DNA of 35,716 bases, from assembly GCA_007118295.1 (NCBI GenBank), contig SKRW01000123.1, positions 1 through 35,716 on the forward strand, written 5' to 3'. This DNA comes from Paracoccaceae bacterium. Its GTDB lineage: Bacteria > Pseudomonadota > Alphaproteobacteria > Rhodobacterales > Rhodobacteraceae. The position numbers were made by a program, and so were the translations under genes. Numbering within the stretch: position 1 is the stretch's first letter; the number at the start of each line of letters is the position of its first letter. This document shows, one piece after another, positions 1 to 11,273 of this stretch. The notes beneath the pieces were generated by a model. It did not search any database and was not told the origin of the DNA. It saw only the letters and a list, made by a program, of their open reading frames with translations.

Positions 1-288
1 CTGGGAGAGATCGCGCCAAATGAGGGGCAGTGGCGCAAGGTTTTCACGCACGGGATGCCCGGCTCAGGCTCCTCTGCGCAGCACTCGGGGCTGAGGTGCG
101 ACCAGCAAGCGCGACCAGCAAACGGGACCACCAACGGGCCCAGCAAACGGGGCGGCGGCATCCGGGGAGACCACATCCGTCATTCTGCGGCAGTTACGGC
201 CCCTTTGTCAGGCGTGCCCTGTGATCGTGGCAGGCGTCTGGCAATCGGCTGGACCCGTGCCGGACACGCGGCGGATGCAGGGCAACGC

Positions 289-810
289 CTAGCGGGGGAT
301 CACATCGGGCGCTGGCGTCTGGCCGTCCAGATCCGCCTCGGGCGTCGGAAACAGGCTGACATCCTCGGCGTCGAACAGGCGCGAGAGCCGCTCGGTGACG
401 GCGAGCACCATGGCCTGTTCCCATTCTTCGAGGTTGCGGAACCGTGCTTCGAACCGGTCATGCAGGAAATCAGGTGTACGCTCCAGCAACGCGCGCCCTT
501 CATCCGTCAGGATCACCCAGATTGCGCGCCGGTCCGTATGGCGCCGTTCGCGGCGCACAAGTCCGCGTGCCTCCAGCTTGTCGATCTGCAAGGTGATGGT
601 CGCCTGACCTACCCCGAGCGCGCGCGCAATATCGCGCGGCATCTCTTGCCCATTGCGCGCGACAGCGTGCAGCACCAGAAGCTGCGCTTGCGTCAGGCCA
701 GACGCGCGCGCCATCGCACGGGCGTTTTCGTCCAGCGCATGCATGACGCGGCGCAAGGCGATCAGGGTTTCAGAAGCACGATCCAGCACAGCACGACCTG
801 TTGGTTTCAT
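289..810 (-). CDS. MarR-family transcriptional regulator, probably controlling the divergent ectoine operon (EctR-like)
   Basis: ORF track; winged-helix pattern (LTQAQLLVLHAVARNG...ARALGVGQATITLQIDKLEARGLVRRERRHTDRRAIWVILTDEGRALL). Start taken at ATG 810 (MKPTGRAVLDR) rather than the TTG at 888. Divergent to ectA. Confidence 0.88.
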   Translation of the reverse strand: MKPTGRAVLDRASETLIALRRVMHALDENARAMARASGLTQAQLLVLHAVARNGQEMPRDIARALGVGQATITLQIDKLEARGLVRRERRHTDRRAIWVILTDEGRALLERTPDFLHDRFEARFRNLEEWEQAMVLAVTERLSRLFDAEDVSLFPTPEADLDGQTPAPDVIPR

Positions 811-887
811 CTCATCCCGGAGTTTGCCGCCTGGCGTTCGGGAAGGCAAGCTGTCCTGATGCCGAGTGAGCGAAGCTGAACAAAGCA

Positions 888-910
888 AATGATTATCATA
901 TCAAATCATT
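888..910. promoter_or_regulatory. Inverted repeat AATGATT-N9-AATCATT, candidate operator in the marR/ectA intergenic region
   Basis: Direct reading: AATGATT ATCATATCA AATCATT; arms are exact reverse complements in an AT-rich intergenic stretch. Confidence 0.6.
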
Positions 911-1082
911 ACTTCGGGCGAATTTATGTAGATTCGCAGGTCACGCGCGGATGAATCAAGAAAAAAACCTTTCAATACAGTGCTCAGGCAAAGAATCGCG
1001 TGTCAAGAAACACTTCGTATTGCAAAAGAAGATGGGACACCTATATATACGACCAACCAAGAAACAACTCGGGACTATTTAC

Positions 1083-1625
1083 ATGTTGAAGCAAAATCTG
1101 GCTTTTCTGACGCGCAAAAGCGATCAGGTGCTGATGCGCGAACCCGTCAAGGATGATGGTGCCGCTGTATTTGATCTGGTCGCCGCATGCCCGCCGCTGG
1201 ACCAGAACTCGCGCTACATGAATCTTGTGCAATGCGATCACTTTGCCACGACCTGCGTTCTGGCAGAGCGCGATGGCCGCGCCCTTGGCTGGGTGTCCGG
1301 CCATATCCTGCCCGACGCATCTGACACTGTCTTTGTCTGGCAGGTTGCCGTCCACGCGGATGCACGCGGCCTCGGGCTCGGAAAGCGGATGCTCAAGGAA
1401 TTGCTGAATCGTCCGGCCTGCAGCAACACACGCAAGCTGGAAACGACCATCACGCGGGACAACGAAGCGTCCTGGGGGTTGTTCCAGAGCTTTGCGCGCG
1501 ACATGGGCGGCGAGTTGTCCGATGCGCCCCATTACGAACGCCACGCCCATCTGGCTGGTCGCCATGCGACCGAGCATCTGGTCACCATAGAGCTGCCGCG
1601 CCGTCGCATGCGCTCTGCGGCCTGA
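1083..1625 (+). CDS. ectA: L-2,4-diaminobutyrate acetyltransferase (EctA)
   Basis: GNAT-type protein (REPVKDDGAAVFDLVAACPPLDQNSRYMNLVQCDHFATTCVLAERDGRALGWVSG), followed by ectB and ectC. Start set at ATG 1083; the ORF is open back to 951. Confidence 0.95.
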   Translation: MLKQNLAFLTRKSDQVLMREPVKDDGAAVFDLVAACPPLDQNSRYMNLVQCDHFATTCVLAERDGRALGWVSGHILPDASDTVFVWQVAVHADARGLGLGKRMLKELLNRPACSNTRKLETTITRDNEASWGLFQSFARDMGGELSDAPHYERHAHLAGRHATEHLVTIELPRRRMRSAA

Positions 1626-1660
1626 CCGACCCAAATTCACTTCTCCGAAAGGCTTTTGCC

Positions 1661-2941
1661 ATGACCAACGGTTCACAGACCGATATCTACACACGTCGCG
1701 AATCGAATGCCCGCAGCTATTGCCGGGCCTTCCCTGTCAGCTTTGTGTCCGCGCGGAATGCCACGCTGACCGATGCGGATGGGCGCGACTATACCGATTT
1801 TCTCGCCGGGTGTTCCTCGCTGAACTACGGCCATAATGACGCGGACATGAAAGCTGCCCTGATGGCGCATCTGGAGGCGGATGGCATCACCCATGGGCTG
1901 GACATGCATACGGACACAAAGGAAGCCTTCCTTGATGTGTTCGAGCGTGTCATCCTCAAACCGCGCGGGATGGACCATAAATTCATGTTCACCGGCCCCA
2001 CCGGCACCAATGCGGTCGAGGCCGCGATCAAGCTGGCGCGCAAGACGACCGGGCGCGACACGATTGTCGCTTTTACCAACGGCTTTCACGGCATGACGCT
2101 TGGCGCACTGGCCGCAACCGGCAATGCCGGCAAGCGCGCAGGTGCCGGCACGGCGCTGCATGGCGTGGTCCGCATGCCCTATGAGGGGGCGATTGACGGG
2201 GTGGACAGCCTCGCCCTGATCCGCGAGATGCTGGACAACCCGTCCAGCGGGATCGATGCGCCTGCGGCCTTCCTGATCGAGCCTGTGCAGGGCGAAGGCG
2301 GGCTGAACGCGGCGTCGGGCGCATTTTTGCGCGGGCTGGCGAAACTGGCCAAGGCGCATGGGGCGCTGCTGATATTGGATGATATTCAGGCAGGTCTCGG
2401 GCGCACCGGCACCTTCTTCAGCTTCGAAGAGATGGGTGTGATGCCGGACCTGATTCCGCTGGCGAAATCGCTGTCGGGGATGGGCCTGCCCATGGCGGGG
2501 CTGCTGATCCGGCCTGATCTGGATGTGTGGAAACCGGCCGAGCATAACGGCACCTTTCGCGGCAATAACCACGCCTTTGTCACTGCCCGCGTCGCGCTGG
2601 AGAAATTCTGGGCAGATGATACGTTTCAGCGCAGCATTGCCGAGAAGGCCAGCTATCTGACCGAACGCCTGCACGGTGTCGCGGCGCATGTGCCCGGTGC
2701 AGCACTGAAAGGACGCGGCATGATGCAGGGTGTCGATGTGGGATCGGGCGATCTGGCAGCGGCGATCTGCGCCGAATGCTTCGAGCGCGGTCTGATCATC
2801 GAGACATCGGGCGCGCATGACGAGGTGGTGAAAATTCTCGCCCCTCTGACCATCCCGCAAGCGCAATTTGCGGCCGGGTTGGATATACTGGAATCGGTGG
2901 TGAAATCGCAGACCGCCACAACCCGGATGGCAGCGGAGTAA
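1661..2941 (+). CDS. ectB: Diaminobutyrate--2-oxoglutarate transaminase (EctB)
   Basis: Class-III aminotransferase ([23 protein letters not shown]..., [20 protein letters not shown]...) between ectA and ectC. Confidence 0.97.
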   Translation: MTNGSQTDIYTRRESNARSYCRAFPVSFVSARNATLTDADGRDYTDFLAGCSSLNYGHNDADMKAALMAHLEADGITHGLDMHTDTKEAFLDVFERVILKPRGMDHKFMFTGPTGTNAVEAAIKLARKTTGRDTIVAFTNGFHGMTLGALAATGNAGKRAGAGTALHGVVRMPYEGAIDGVDSLALIREMLDNPSSGIDAPAAFLIEPVQGEGGLNAASGAFLRGLAKLAKAHGALLILDDIQAGLGRTGTFFSFEEMGVMPDLIPLAKSLSGMGLPMAGLLIRPDLDVWKPAEHNGTFRGNNHAFVTARVALEKFWADDTFQRSIAEKASYLTERLHGVAAHVPGAALKGRGMMQGVDVGSGDLAAAICAECFERGLIIETSGAHDEVVKILAPLTIPQAQFAAGLDILESVVKSQTATTRMAAE

Positions 2942-2945
2942 GCAC

Positions 2946-3332
2946 ATGATTGTCAGAGATTTTCACAAGGCCAAGGACACCAGCCGGCGCGTGGCCGACC
3001 AGCAATGGGAATCGGTGCGCATGCTGCTGGCCGATGACGGGATGGGGTTTTCGTTCCACATCACCACCATCGCGGCGGGCAGTGAGCATACGTTTCACTA
3101 CAAGAACCACTTCGAGAGCGTCTATTGCATCTCGGGGACCGGCAGCATCGAGGATCTGGCCACGGGCGAGGTGCACGAAATTCGGCCCGGCGTGATGTAT
3201 GCACTGAATCTGCATGACAAGCACACGCTGCGCTGCAAGACCGAGTGCGTCTTTGCCTGCTGCTTCAACCCGCCCGTGACGGGCAAGGAAGTGCATCAGG
3301 CGGATGGCTCTTATGCGCTGGAAACCTCTTGA
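2946..3332 (+). CDS. ectC: L-ectoine synthase (EctC)
   Basis: 128-aa cupin protein [42 protein letters not shown]...; typical EctC, directly after ectB. Confidence 0.97.
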   Translation: MIVRDFHKAKDTSRRVADQQWESVRMLLADDGMGFSFHITTIAAGSEHTFHYKNHFESVYCISGTGSIEDLATGEVHEIRPGVMYALNLHDKHTLRCKTECVFACCFNPPVTGKEVHQADGSYALETS

Positions 3333-3376
3333 ACCAAGGGAGGGGCCGGGGTGAAAAGCCATCTGCCCCAAGGGAT

Positions 3377-4804
3377 ATGACCCACACAGTTGAAAAGATC
3401 GGCGGCACCTGCATGAGCCGGGCGCGCGAATTGCTGGACTCGCTGTATATCGGCGCGCGTTCGGGCGAGGCGCTCTATGGCCGGATGTTCGTTGTTTCGG
3501 CCTTTGGTGGCATCACCAACATGCTGCTGGAGCACAAGAAATCCGGCAAGCCGGGTGTGTATGCACAGTTTGCTTCGGATGACAGTGGCGCGGGCTGGCT
3601 GGATGCGCTGAACGATACCGCGCGCGAGATGTGCACGATCCACGGCGAGATTCTGGACCAAGCGGGCGACCGCGAGCGGGCAGATGCCTTTGTGCGCGAC
3701 CGGATCGAGGGCGCGCGCGCCTGCCTGATCGACTTGCAGCGTCTGGGCTCGTATGGGCATTTCCGCATTGACCGGCAGATGCAGACCGTGCGCGAATTGC
3801 TGTCAGGCCTGGGCGAGGCGCATTCGGCCTTTGTCACGGCGCTGCTGTTGCAGCGACACGGGGTGAACGCGCGCTTTGTCGATCTGTCCGGGTGGCGTGA
3901 CGAAGGCAATCCGACACTGGCGGAACGTCTGGACAACGCGGTTGACGGGATCGACCTGAACTCCGAGTTGCCCATCGTGACCGGCTATGCGCAATGCACC
4001 GAAGGGTTGATGCGCGAATATGACCGGGGCTATTCCGAGGTGGTCTTTGCCCATCTGGCTGCGCGCACGCAGGCGTGTGAGGCGATCATTCACAAGGAAT
4101 TCCATCTGTCCTCGGCGGATCCGCGGATCGTCGGGCTGGAGAATACAGTCAAGATCGGGCGCACCAGCTATGATGTTGCCGACCAGTTGTCGAATATGGG
4201 GATGGAAGCGATCCACCCCAATGCTGCGCGTGTGTTGCGCCGCGCCGATGTGCCGTTGCGTGTGAAACATGCGTTTGAACCCGACGACCCCGGCACGCTG
4301 ATCGGTCCCGAAGGGGGCAAGGCAGGCCGGGTCGATATGGTGACCGGGCTGGGCGTGCATGCGTTCGAGGTGCACGAACCCGACATGGTGGGCGTCAAGG
4401 GCTATGATGTCTGCATTCTGGAAGCCTTGACGCGTCATGACTTGTGGATCGTGTCCAAGCATTCCAACGCCAACACGATCACGCATTACCTGTCGGGGTC
4501 ATTGAAGGCGATTCGCCGGGCCGAGCAGGAAGTGTTGAAAACCTATCCCAATGCCGAAATCACGGCGCGCGCACTGGGTATGGTGTCAGTCATCGGCGCG
4601 GATCTGAGCGATATGGCCGTGCTGGCCCGCTGTCTGGGCACGCTTGAGCGCGAGGGTATTCCGACGCTGGCCGCACAGCAGGGGATGCGCCGCGTTGATG
4701 TGCAACTGCTGGTGCCACGCGACATGCTGAACGATGCCATCCGTGCACTGCATGCCGAATTCGTGCCAGCGCAAGCGGTCGAGGTGCCTGCGCGGGCGGC
4801 CTGA
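3377..4804 (+). CDS. Aspartate kinase, ectoine-cluster type (Ask_Ect)
   Basis: MTHTVEKIGGTCMSRARELLDSLY...FVVSAFGGITNMLLEHKKSG; located after ectC. Start at ATG 3377. Confidence 0.92.
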   Translation: MTHTVEKIGGTCMSRARELLDSLYIGARSGEALYGRMFVVSAFGGITNMLLEHKKSGKPGVYAQFASDDSGAGWLDALNDTAREMCTIHGEILDQAGDRERADAFVRDRIEGARACLIDLQRLGSYGHFRIDRQMQTVRELLSGLGEAHSAFVTALLLQRHGVNARFVDLSGWRDEGNPTLAERLDNAVDGIDLNSELPIVTGYAQCTEGLMREYDRGYSEVVFAHLAARTQACEAIIHKEFHLSSADPRIVGLENTVKIGRTSYDVADQLSNMGMEAIHPNAARVLRRADVPLRVKHAFEPDDPGTLIGPEGGKAGRVDMVTGLGVHAFEVHEPDMVGVKGYDVCILEALTRHDLWIVSKHSNANTITHYLSGSLKAIRRAEQEVLKTYPNAEITARALGMVSVIGADLSDMAVLARCLGTLEREGIPTLAAQQGMRRVDVQLLVPRDMLNDAIRALHAEFVPAQAVEVPARAA

Positions 4805-4833
4805 CCGGTCAGTCAGATGCTGTTTCGTCCAAG

Positions 4834-4856
4834 ACGGCGGGGCTTTGCCCCGCCGT
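4834..4856 (+). terminator. Perfect hairpin downstream of the aspartokinase gene; possible terminator without a U tract
   Basis: ACGGCGGGGC TTT GCCCCGCCGT, 10-bp stem. Confidence 0.5.
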
Positions 4857-4909
4857 CCGGCGTTCTGGCGTATCGTGACAAGAAACTTTGACGACACGCC
4901 TGTGCCTAT

Positions 4910-4939
4910 CTTGCAACAGCCCACCACTCTCCCCACATA
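4910..4939 (+). promoter_or_regulatory. Candidate sigma-32 (RpoH) heat-shock promoter for clpB
   Basis: CTTGCAA-N14-CCCCACATA, close to the heat-shock pattern CTTGAAA-N(13-15)-CCCCATnT, upstream of clpB. Confidence 0.65.
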
Positions 4940-5018
4940 AATCCCGAGGCCCGACAGGGGCATGTGCTGCGATGCAGGCAGGCCTCGCCAAAGGGCGCTT
5001 TTTGAGGAGAGTTGAGCC

Positions 5019-7631
<2,613 letters not shown>

Positions 7632-7657
7632 GCGGGCCCTGAAACAGCTTTCCTGAA

Positions 7658-7684
7658 GGGGCCGCGCGATGCGCGGCCCCTTTT
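7658..7684 (+). terminator. Rho-independent terminator of clpB
   Basis: GGGGCCGCGC GAT GCGCGGCCCC TTTT; perfect 10-bp stem and T run. Confidence 0.85.
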
Positions 7685-7820
7685 CCACGACCTGTCACTG
7701 CCCCTGTCTTGGGCATGCGCGGCCTGTTCGGTCACAGAAACGCACGATTTGCGTCTTGCAAGGCTTGCCAAACCCCGTTCGCTTGGTCCTAATGGCTGAA
7801 AATCGCAAGACCGGATACCC

Positions 7821-8594
7821 ATGCCCCAGACCCCAGTCATTGATATCCGCGCCCTTCACAAGTCCTATGGCACATTGGATGTGTTGAAGGGCGTCAGCAT
7901 CAATGCGCAGAAAGGCGATGTGGTCTCGCTGATCGGATCGTCCGGATCGGGGAAATCCACGCTTCTGCGCTGCTGCAACTTGCTGGAGGACAGCCAGCAG
8001 GGCGAGATCCTGTTCAATGGCGAGCCTGTGCGCTGGAAGGGCAAGGGGCAGGGCCGCCACCCGGCGGACCGGGCGCAGGTTACACGCATTCGCACCAATC
8101 TGAGCATGGTATTCCAGAGCTTCAACCTGTGGGCGCATATGACAGTGCTGCAGAATGTGATGGAGGCCCCGCTGCATGTCCTCAAGCAGGACCGCGCCAC
8201 GGTCGAGGATCGCGCGCGCGGGCTGCTGGACAAGGTGGGGATCGGCGACAAGGCAGATGTCTATCCCGCCCAGATGTCGGGGGGGCAGCAGCAGCGCGCG
8301 GCCATTGCCCGCGCCCTGTGCATGGAGCCAGAGGCCCTGCTGTTCGACGAGCCTACCTCTGCACTCGACCCCGAACTGGAGCAGGAGGTGATCCGCGTCA
8401 TCAAGGCACTCGCGGCCGAAGGCCGCACCATGCTGATCGTCACGCATGACATGCGTCTGGCGGCCGATGTCTCGAACCATGTCGTGTTTCTGCATGACGG
8501 ACGGATCGAGGAACAGGGGCCGCCGGACTCGCTGTTCAAGACGCCGCAATCCGCGCGGCTCCGACAATTCCTCAGCCACTCGCATGCGGCCTGA
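7821..8594 (+). CDS. Polar amino-acid ABC transporter ATP-binding protein
   Basis: Walker A IGSSGSGKSTLLRC, signature MSGGQQQRAAIARAL, Walker B ALLFDEPTSALDPE. Confidence 0.95.
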   Translation: MPQTPVIDIRALHKSYGTLDVLKGVSINAQKGDVVSLIGSSGSGKSTLLRCCNLLEDSQQGEILFNGEPVRWKGKGQGRHPADRAQVTRIRTNLSMVFQSFNLWAHMTVLQNVMEAPLHVLKQDRATVEDRARGLLDKVGIGDKADVYPAQMSGGQQQRAAIARALCMEPEALLFDEPTSALDPELEQEVIRVIKALAAEGRTMLIVTHDMRLAADVSNHVVFLHDGRIEEQGPPDSLFKTPQSARLRQFLSHSHAA

Positions 8595-8631
8595 GGCAAT
8601 AACCCCAAAACACTCAACACGGGAGAAGACA

Positions 8632-9366
8632 ATGAAAAGAACCCCCTTCACACTCGCAGCCGCGATTGCCTTCATGGCGTCGGGCGCAATGGCGCAGGAT
8701 GTGGTGCGCATCGGCACCGAAGGTGCCTACCCCCCATGGAACTTCATCAATGACAATAACGAGGTCGTAGGTTTCGAGATTGATCTTGGCAACGAGATTT
8801 GCCGCCGCGCAGAACTGACCTGCGAATGGGTCCTCAATGACTGGGACACGATCATCCCGAATCTGGTTGCGGGCAATTATGATGTGATCATGGCCGGCAT
8901 GAGCATTACCGAGGCGCGCTCTCAGGTGATCTCGTTTACCACCAATTACCTGCCTTCGGACCCATCGGCCTATATGGCGCTGGCCGGCACGGATGAATCG
9001 GTCATCGACGATGGCGTGATCGCGGTGCAGTCCAACACGGTTCAAGCCGGGCTGGTTGCAGATGGCACCGCAACGGGTCTGGAATTCCCCACCCCGGACG
9101 AGACGATCTCGGCAGTCCGCAATGGCGAGGCTGATGCCGTTCTGGCCGACAAGAACTTCCTTGCGCCCTATGAGGCGGATTCGGGCGGTGAACTGGTCTT
9201 TATCGGCGAGGATCTCTACCCCGGTTCGGGTACGGGCGCAGGCGTGCGCCAGTCCGACAACGAATTGCGCGAGACCCTGACCGGCATCATCGAAGAGATG
9301 AAGGTGGACGGCTCCATCAACGCGTTGATCGAGCAATGGTTCGGCGACGGCATCGCGAAATTCTGA
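8632..9366 (+). CDS. ABC transporter substrate-binding protein, family 3 (polar amino-acid type)
   Basis: Signal peptide MKRTPFTLAAAIAFMASGAMAQ; VVRIGTEGAYPPWNFINDNNEVVGFEIDLGNEICRRAEL. Start at ATG 8632. Confidence 0.94.
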   Translation: MKRTPFTLAAAIAFMASGAMAQDVVRIGTEGAYPPWNFINDNNEVVGFEIDLGNEICRRAELTCEWVLNDWDTIIPNLVAGNYDVIMAGMSITEARSQVISFTTNYLPSDPSAYMALAGTDESVIDDGVIAVQSNTVQAGLVADGTATGLEFPTPDETISAVRNGEADAVLADKNFLAPYEADSGGELVFIGEDLYPGSGTGAGVRQSDNELRETLTGIIEEMKVDGSINALIEQWFGDGIAKF

Positions 9367-9382
9367 TCTGACAATGACACAT

Positions 9383-9407
9383 GGCAGGCCCTGATGCAGG
9401 GCCTGCC
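9383..9407 (+). promoter_or_regulatory. Intercistronic hairpin between SBP and permease genes (attenuator or mRNA stabiliser)
   Basis: GGCAGGCCCTG ATG CAGGGCCTGCC, perfect 11-bp stem, no T run, within the operon. Confidence 0.6.
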
Positions 9408-9430
9408 ACTTGCCGCGCGGGGCCCGCTTG

Positions 9431-10312
9431 ATGTTCGCCTTCTGCACTGACCCTGCCTCGCTGCCGCAATGGCAATGGTTCGCCTGTTACCTGACGACAG
9501 CGACCCATTTCGCCTTTTACCGCTCATTCTTCATGGTCATGCTGCTTCTTGTGATCACCGCACCCATCGCGCTGGCCATGGGGTTGCTGGGGGCCATGGC
9601 CGTGCGCTCGCGCATCTGGCCGGTCAGTTGGCTGGGCAAGGGCTATGTGAATATCGTGCGCGGTGTGCCTGATATCGTGTTCTTCATGTTCGTGCCCATC
9701 GCGCTGGGGCAGGGGATCGAATGGGTGTTTCACCAGATCCAGTGCCCCGACTGGGATCAGCCGATCCGGCAGGGCAATGATTTCATCGTCTGCCGTGACG
9801 CCAAGGTGCCCCCGGTCGGATCCCCGGTCTGGGTGCGCGATGCCTATGCGTTTTCCATGGCCGTGATCGCTTATGCGCTCGTGTTCGGGGCCTTTGCGGC
9901 CAATACGCTCTATGGGGCCATGCAGGCCGTACCCCGCGCGCAGGTCGAGACTGCCGAAGCCTATGGCATGACCCGCGCGCAGGCGTTCCGGCGTGTCGTG
10001 ATGCCGCAGATGTGGGTCTATGCGCTGCCCGGCCTGTCGAATATCTGGCAGATCCTGATCAAGGCGACCCCGCTTCTGTTCCTGCTCGGACTTCAGGACG
10101 CGGTCTACTGGGCACGCGAACTGGGCGGGCAGAAGACCTCGCTCTATACCTATCCGCACCCGGATTGGCGGGTCTGGTATTTCCTTGTCCTGTTGTGTTT
10201 CTACCTGTTCCTGACATGGGTGTCCGAACGTGGTTTTGCGCGGCTGAATGCGCGCCTCTCGCTGGGGCAGGCGACAGCGGCGGGCGAGCGTCTGCGAAAG
10301 GTGCAGGCATGA
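9431..10312 (+). CDS. Polar amino-acid ABC transporter permease
   Basis: Multi-span protein with permease motif EAYGMTRAQAFRRVVMPQMWVYALPGLSNIWQILIK. Start ATG 9431 (9410 possible). Confidence 0.9.
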   Translation: MFAFCTDPASLPQWQWFACYLTTATHFAFYRSFFMVMLLLVITAPIALAMGLLGAMAVRSRIWPVSWLGKGYVNIVRGVPDIVFFMFVPIALGQGIEWVFHQIQCPDWDQPIRQGNDFIVCRDAKVPPVGSPVWVRDAYAFSMAVIAYALVFGAFAANTLYGAMQAVPRAQVETAEAYGMTRAQAFRRVVMPQMWVYALPGLSNIWQILIKATPLLFLLGLQDAVYWARELGGQKTSLYTYPHPDWRVWYFLVLLCFYLFLTWVSERGFARLNARLSLGQATAAGERLRKVQA

Positions 10313-10325
10313 GCGCGCCCATGGC

Positions 10326-10388
10326 TTTCATCTTGCCGCAAATACTCCGGGGGGTGCGCGCCCTTGCGCGCGGGGGGCAGCGCCCCCC
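10326..10388 (+). repeat. Copy 1 of dispersed intergenic motif TTTCATCTTGCCnnAAATACTC followed by a GC hairpin
   Basis: TTTCATCTTGCCGCAAATACTCC, then GGGGGGC AGC GCCCCCC at 10372-10388; other copies at 31726 and 34162. Confidence 0.6.
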
Positions 10389-10412
10389 GACCCGGCCAGA
10401 GGCGGGCACACC

Positions 10413-11264
10413 ATGAGAACATGCGCCGAGAGTTTCGATGGCTATATCCTGCGCGCGCTGGGCCGCGACTGGGGCGAACGGCTGTTGCCGCGCAACCTGG
10501 ACATCACAGTCTGCGATCAGGTCATCCTGATTGCCAGTGGCCTGATCTGGACCGTCTATTTCGCGGCAGTGGCCATTTTCATCGGGTTTTTCCTCGCGGT
10601 CGCAGTGGCGCTGGCCAAGTCCAGCGAGAACATGTGGCTGTCGCGTCCGGCCTCGGCCTTCGTGTTCATCTTCCGTGGCTCGCCGCTGTTCATCCAGTTC
10701 TTCTTCTTCTACTCGGCCTTTGTGTTGCTGCCGCGCTCAGGGATAGATGTGCCGCTTGGCTTTGTCACGCTGACGGTGAACACCTCGGCGCTGACCACGG
10801 CGCAGGTGGGTGGGCTGATCGTGCTGGTGCTGAACACCACCGCCTATTCGGCGGAATTGTTCGTGGGCGCGCTGCGCTCGATCCCCAAGGGCGATCTCGA
10901 AGCCGCCGATGCCTATGGCCTGTCGGGCTTTACCAAGTTTCGCCGCGTGGTCTTTCCGTCCATGCTGCGGCTGGCCTGGCCGAGCTATACCAATGAGGCG
11001 ATCTTTCTGACCCATTCGACCACACTTGTCTTTTTGTCAGCCTTTCCCGCGCGCGAACAGGCGGGCGAGGCGTTTTATTATGCGCGCTATTTCGTGGACC
11101 AGACCTTTAACCCCTTTGTCGGTTATCCCATTGTCGCGGCCTATTTCATTGTGCTGACACTGGCGATTGTGGGGGTCTTCGGACTGGCCAATCGTTATCT
11201 CAACCGCCACCTGCCGCGCGAGCGCCGCCCCCGTGTGCGCTTTCGCCCGCAATATGTCCGCTGA
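10413..11264 (+). CDS. Polar amino-acid ABC transporter permease
   Basis: EAADAYGLSGFTKFRRVVFPSMLRLAWPSYTNEAIFLTHSTTLVF; IFRGSPLFIQFFFFY. Start at ATG 10413. Confidence 0.9.
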   Translation: MRTCAESFDGYILRALGRDWGERLLPRNLDITVCDQVILIASGLIWTVYFAAVAIFIGFFLAVAVALAKSSENMWLSRPASAFVFIFRGSPLFIQFFFFYSAFVLLPRSGIDVPLGFVTLTVNTSALTTAQVGGLIVLVLNTTAYSAELFVGALRSIPKGDLEAADAYGLSGFTKFRRVVFPSMLRLAWPSYTNEAIFLTHSTTLVFLSAFPAREQAGEAFYYARYFVDQTFNPFVGYPIVAAYFIVLTLAIVGVFGLANRYLNRHLPRERRPRVRFRPQYVR

Positions 11265-11273
11265 GGGACCAGC

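Noticed and set aside
55-879. 274-aa plus-strand ORF
   Set aside because: Antisense shadow of the MarR gene; composition is GC-codon noise with no recognisable motif.
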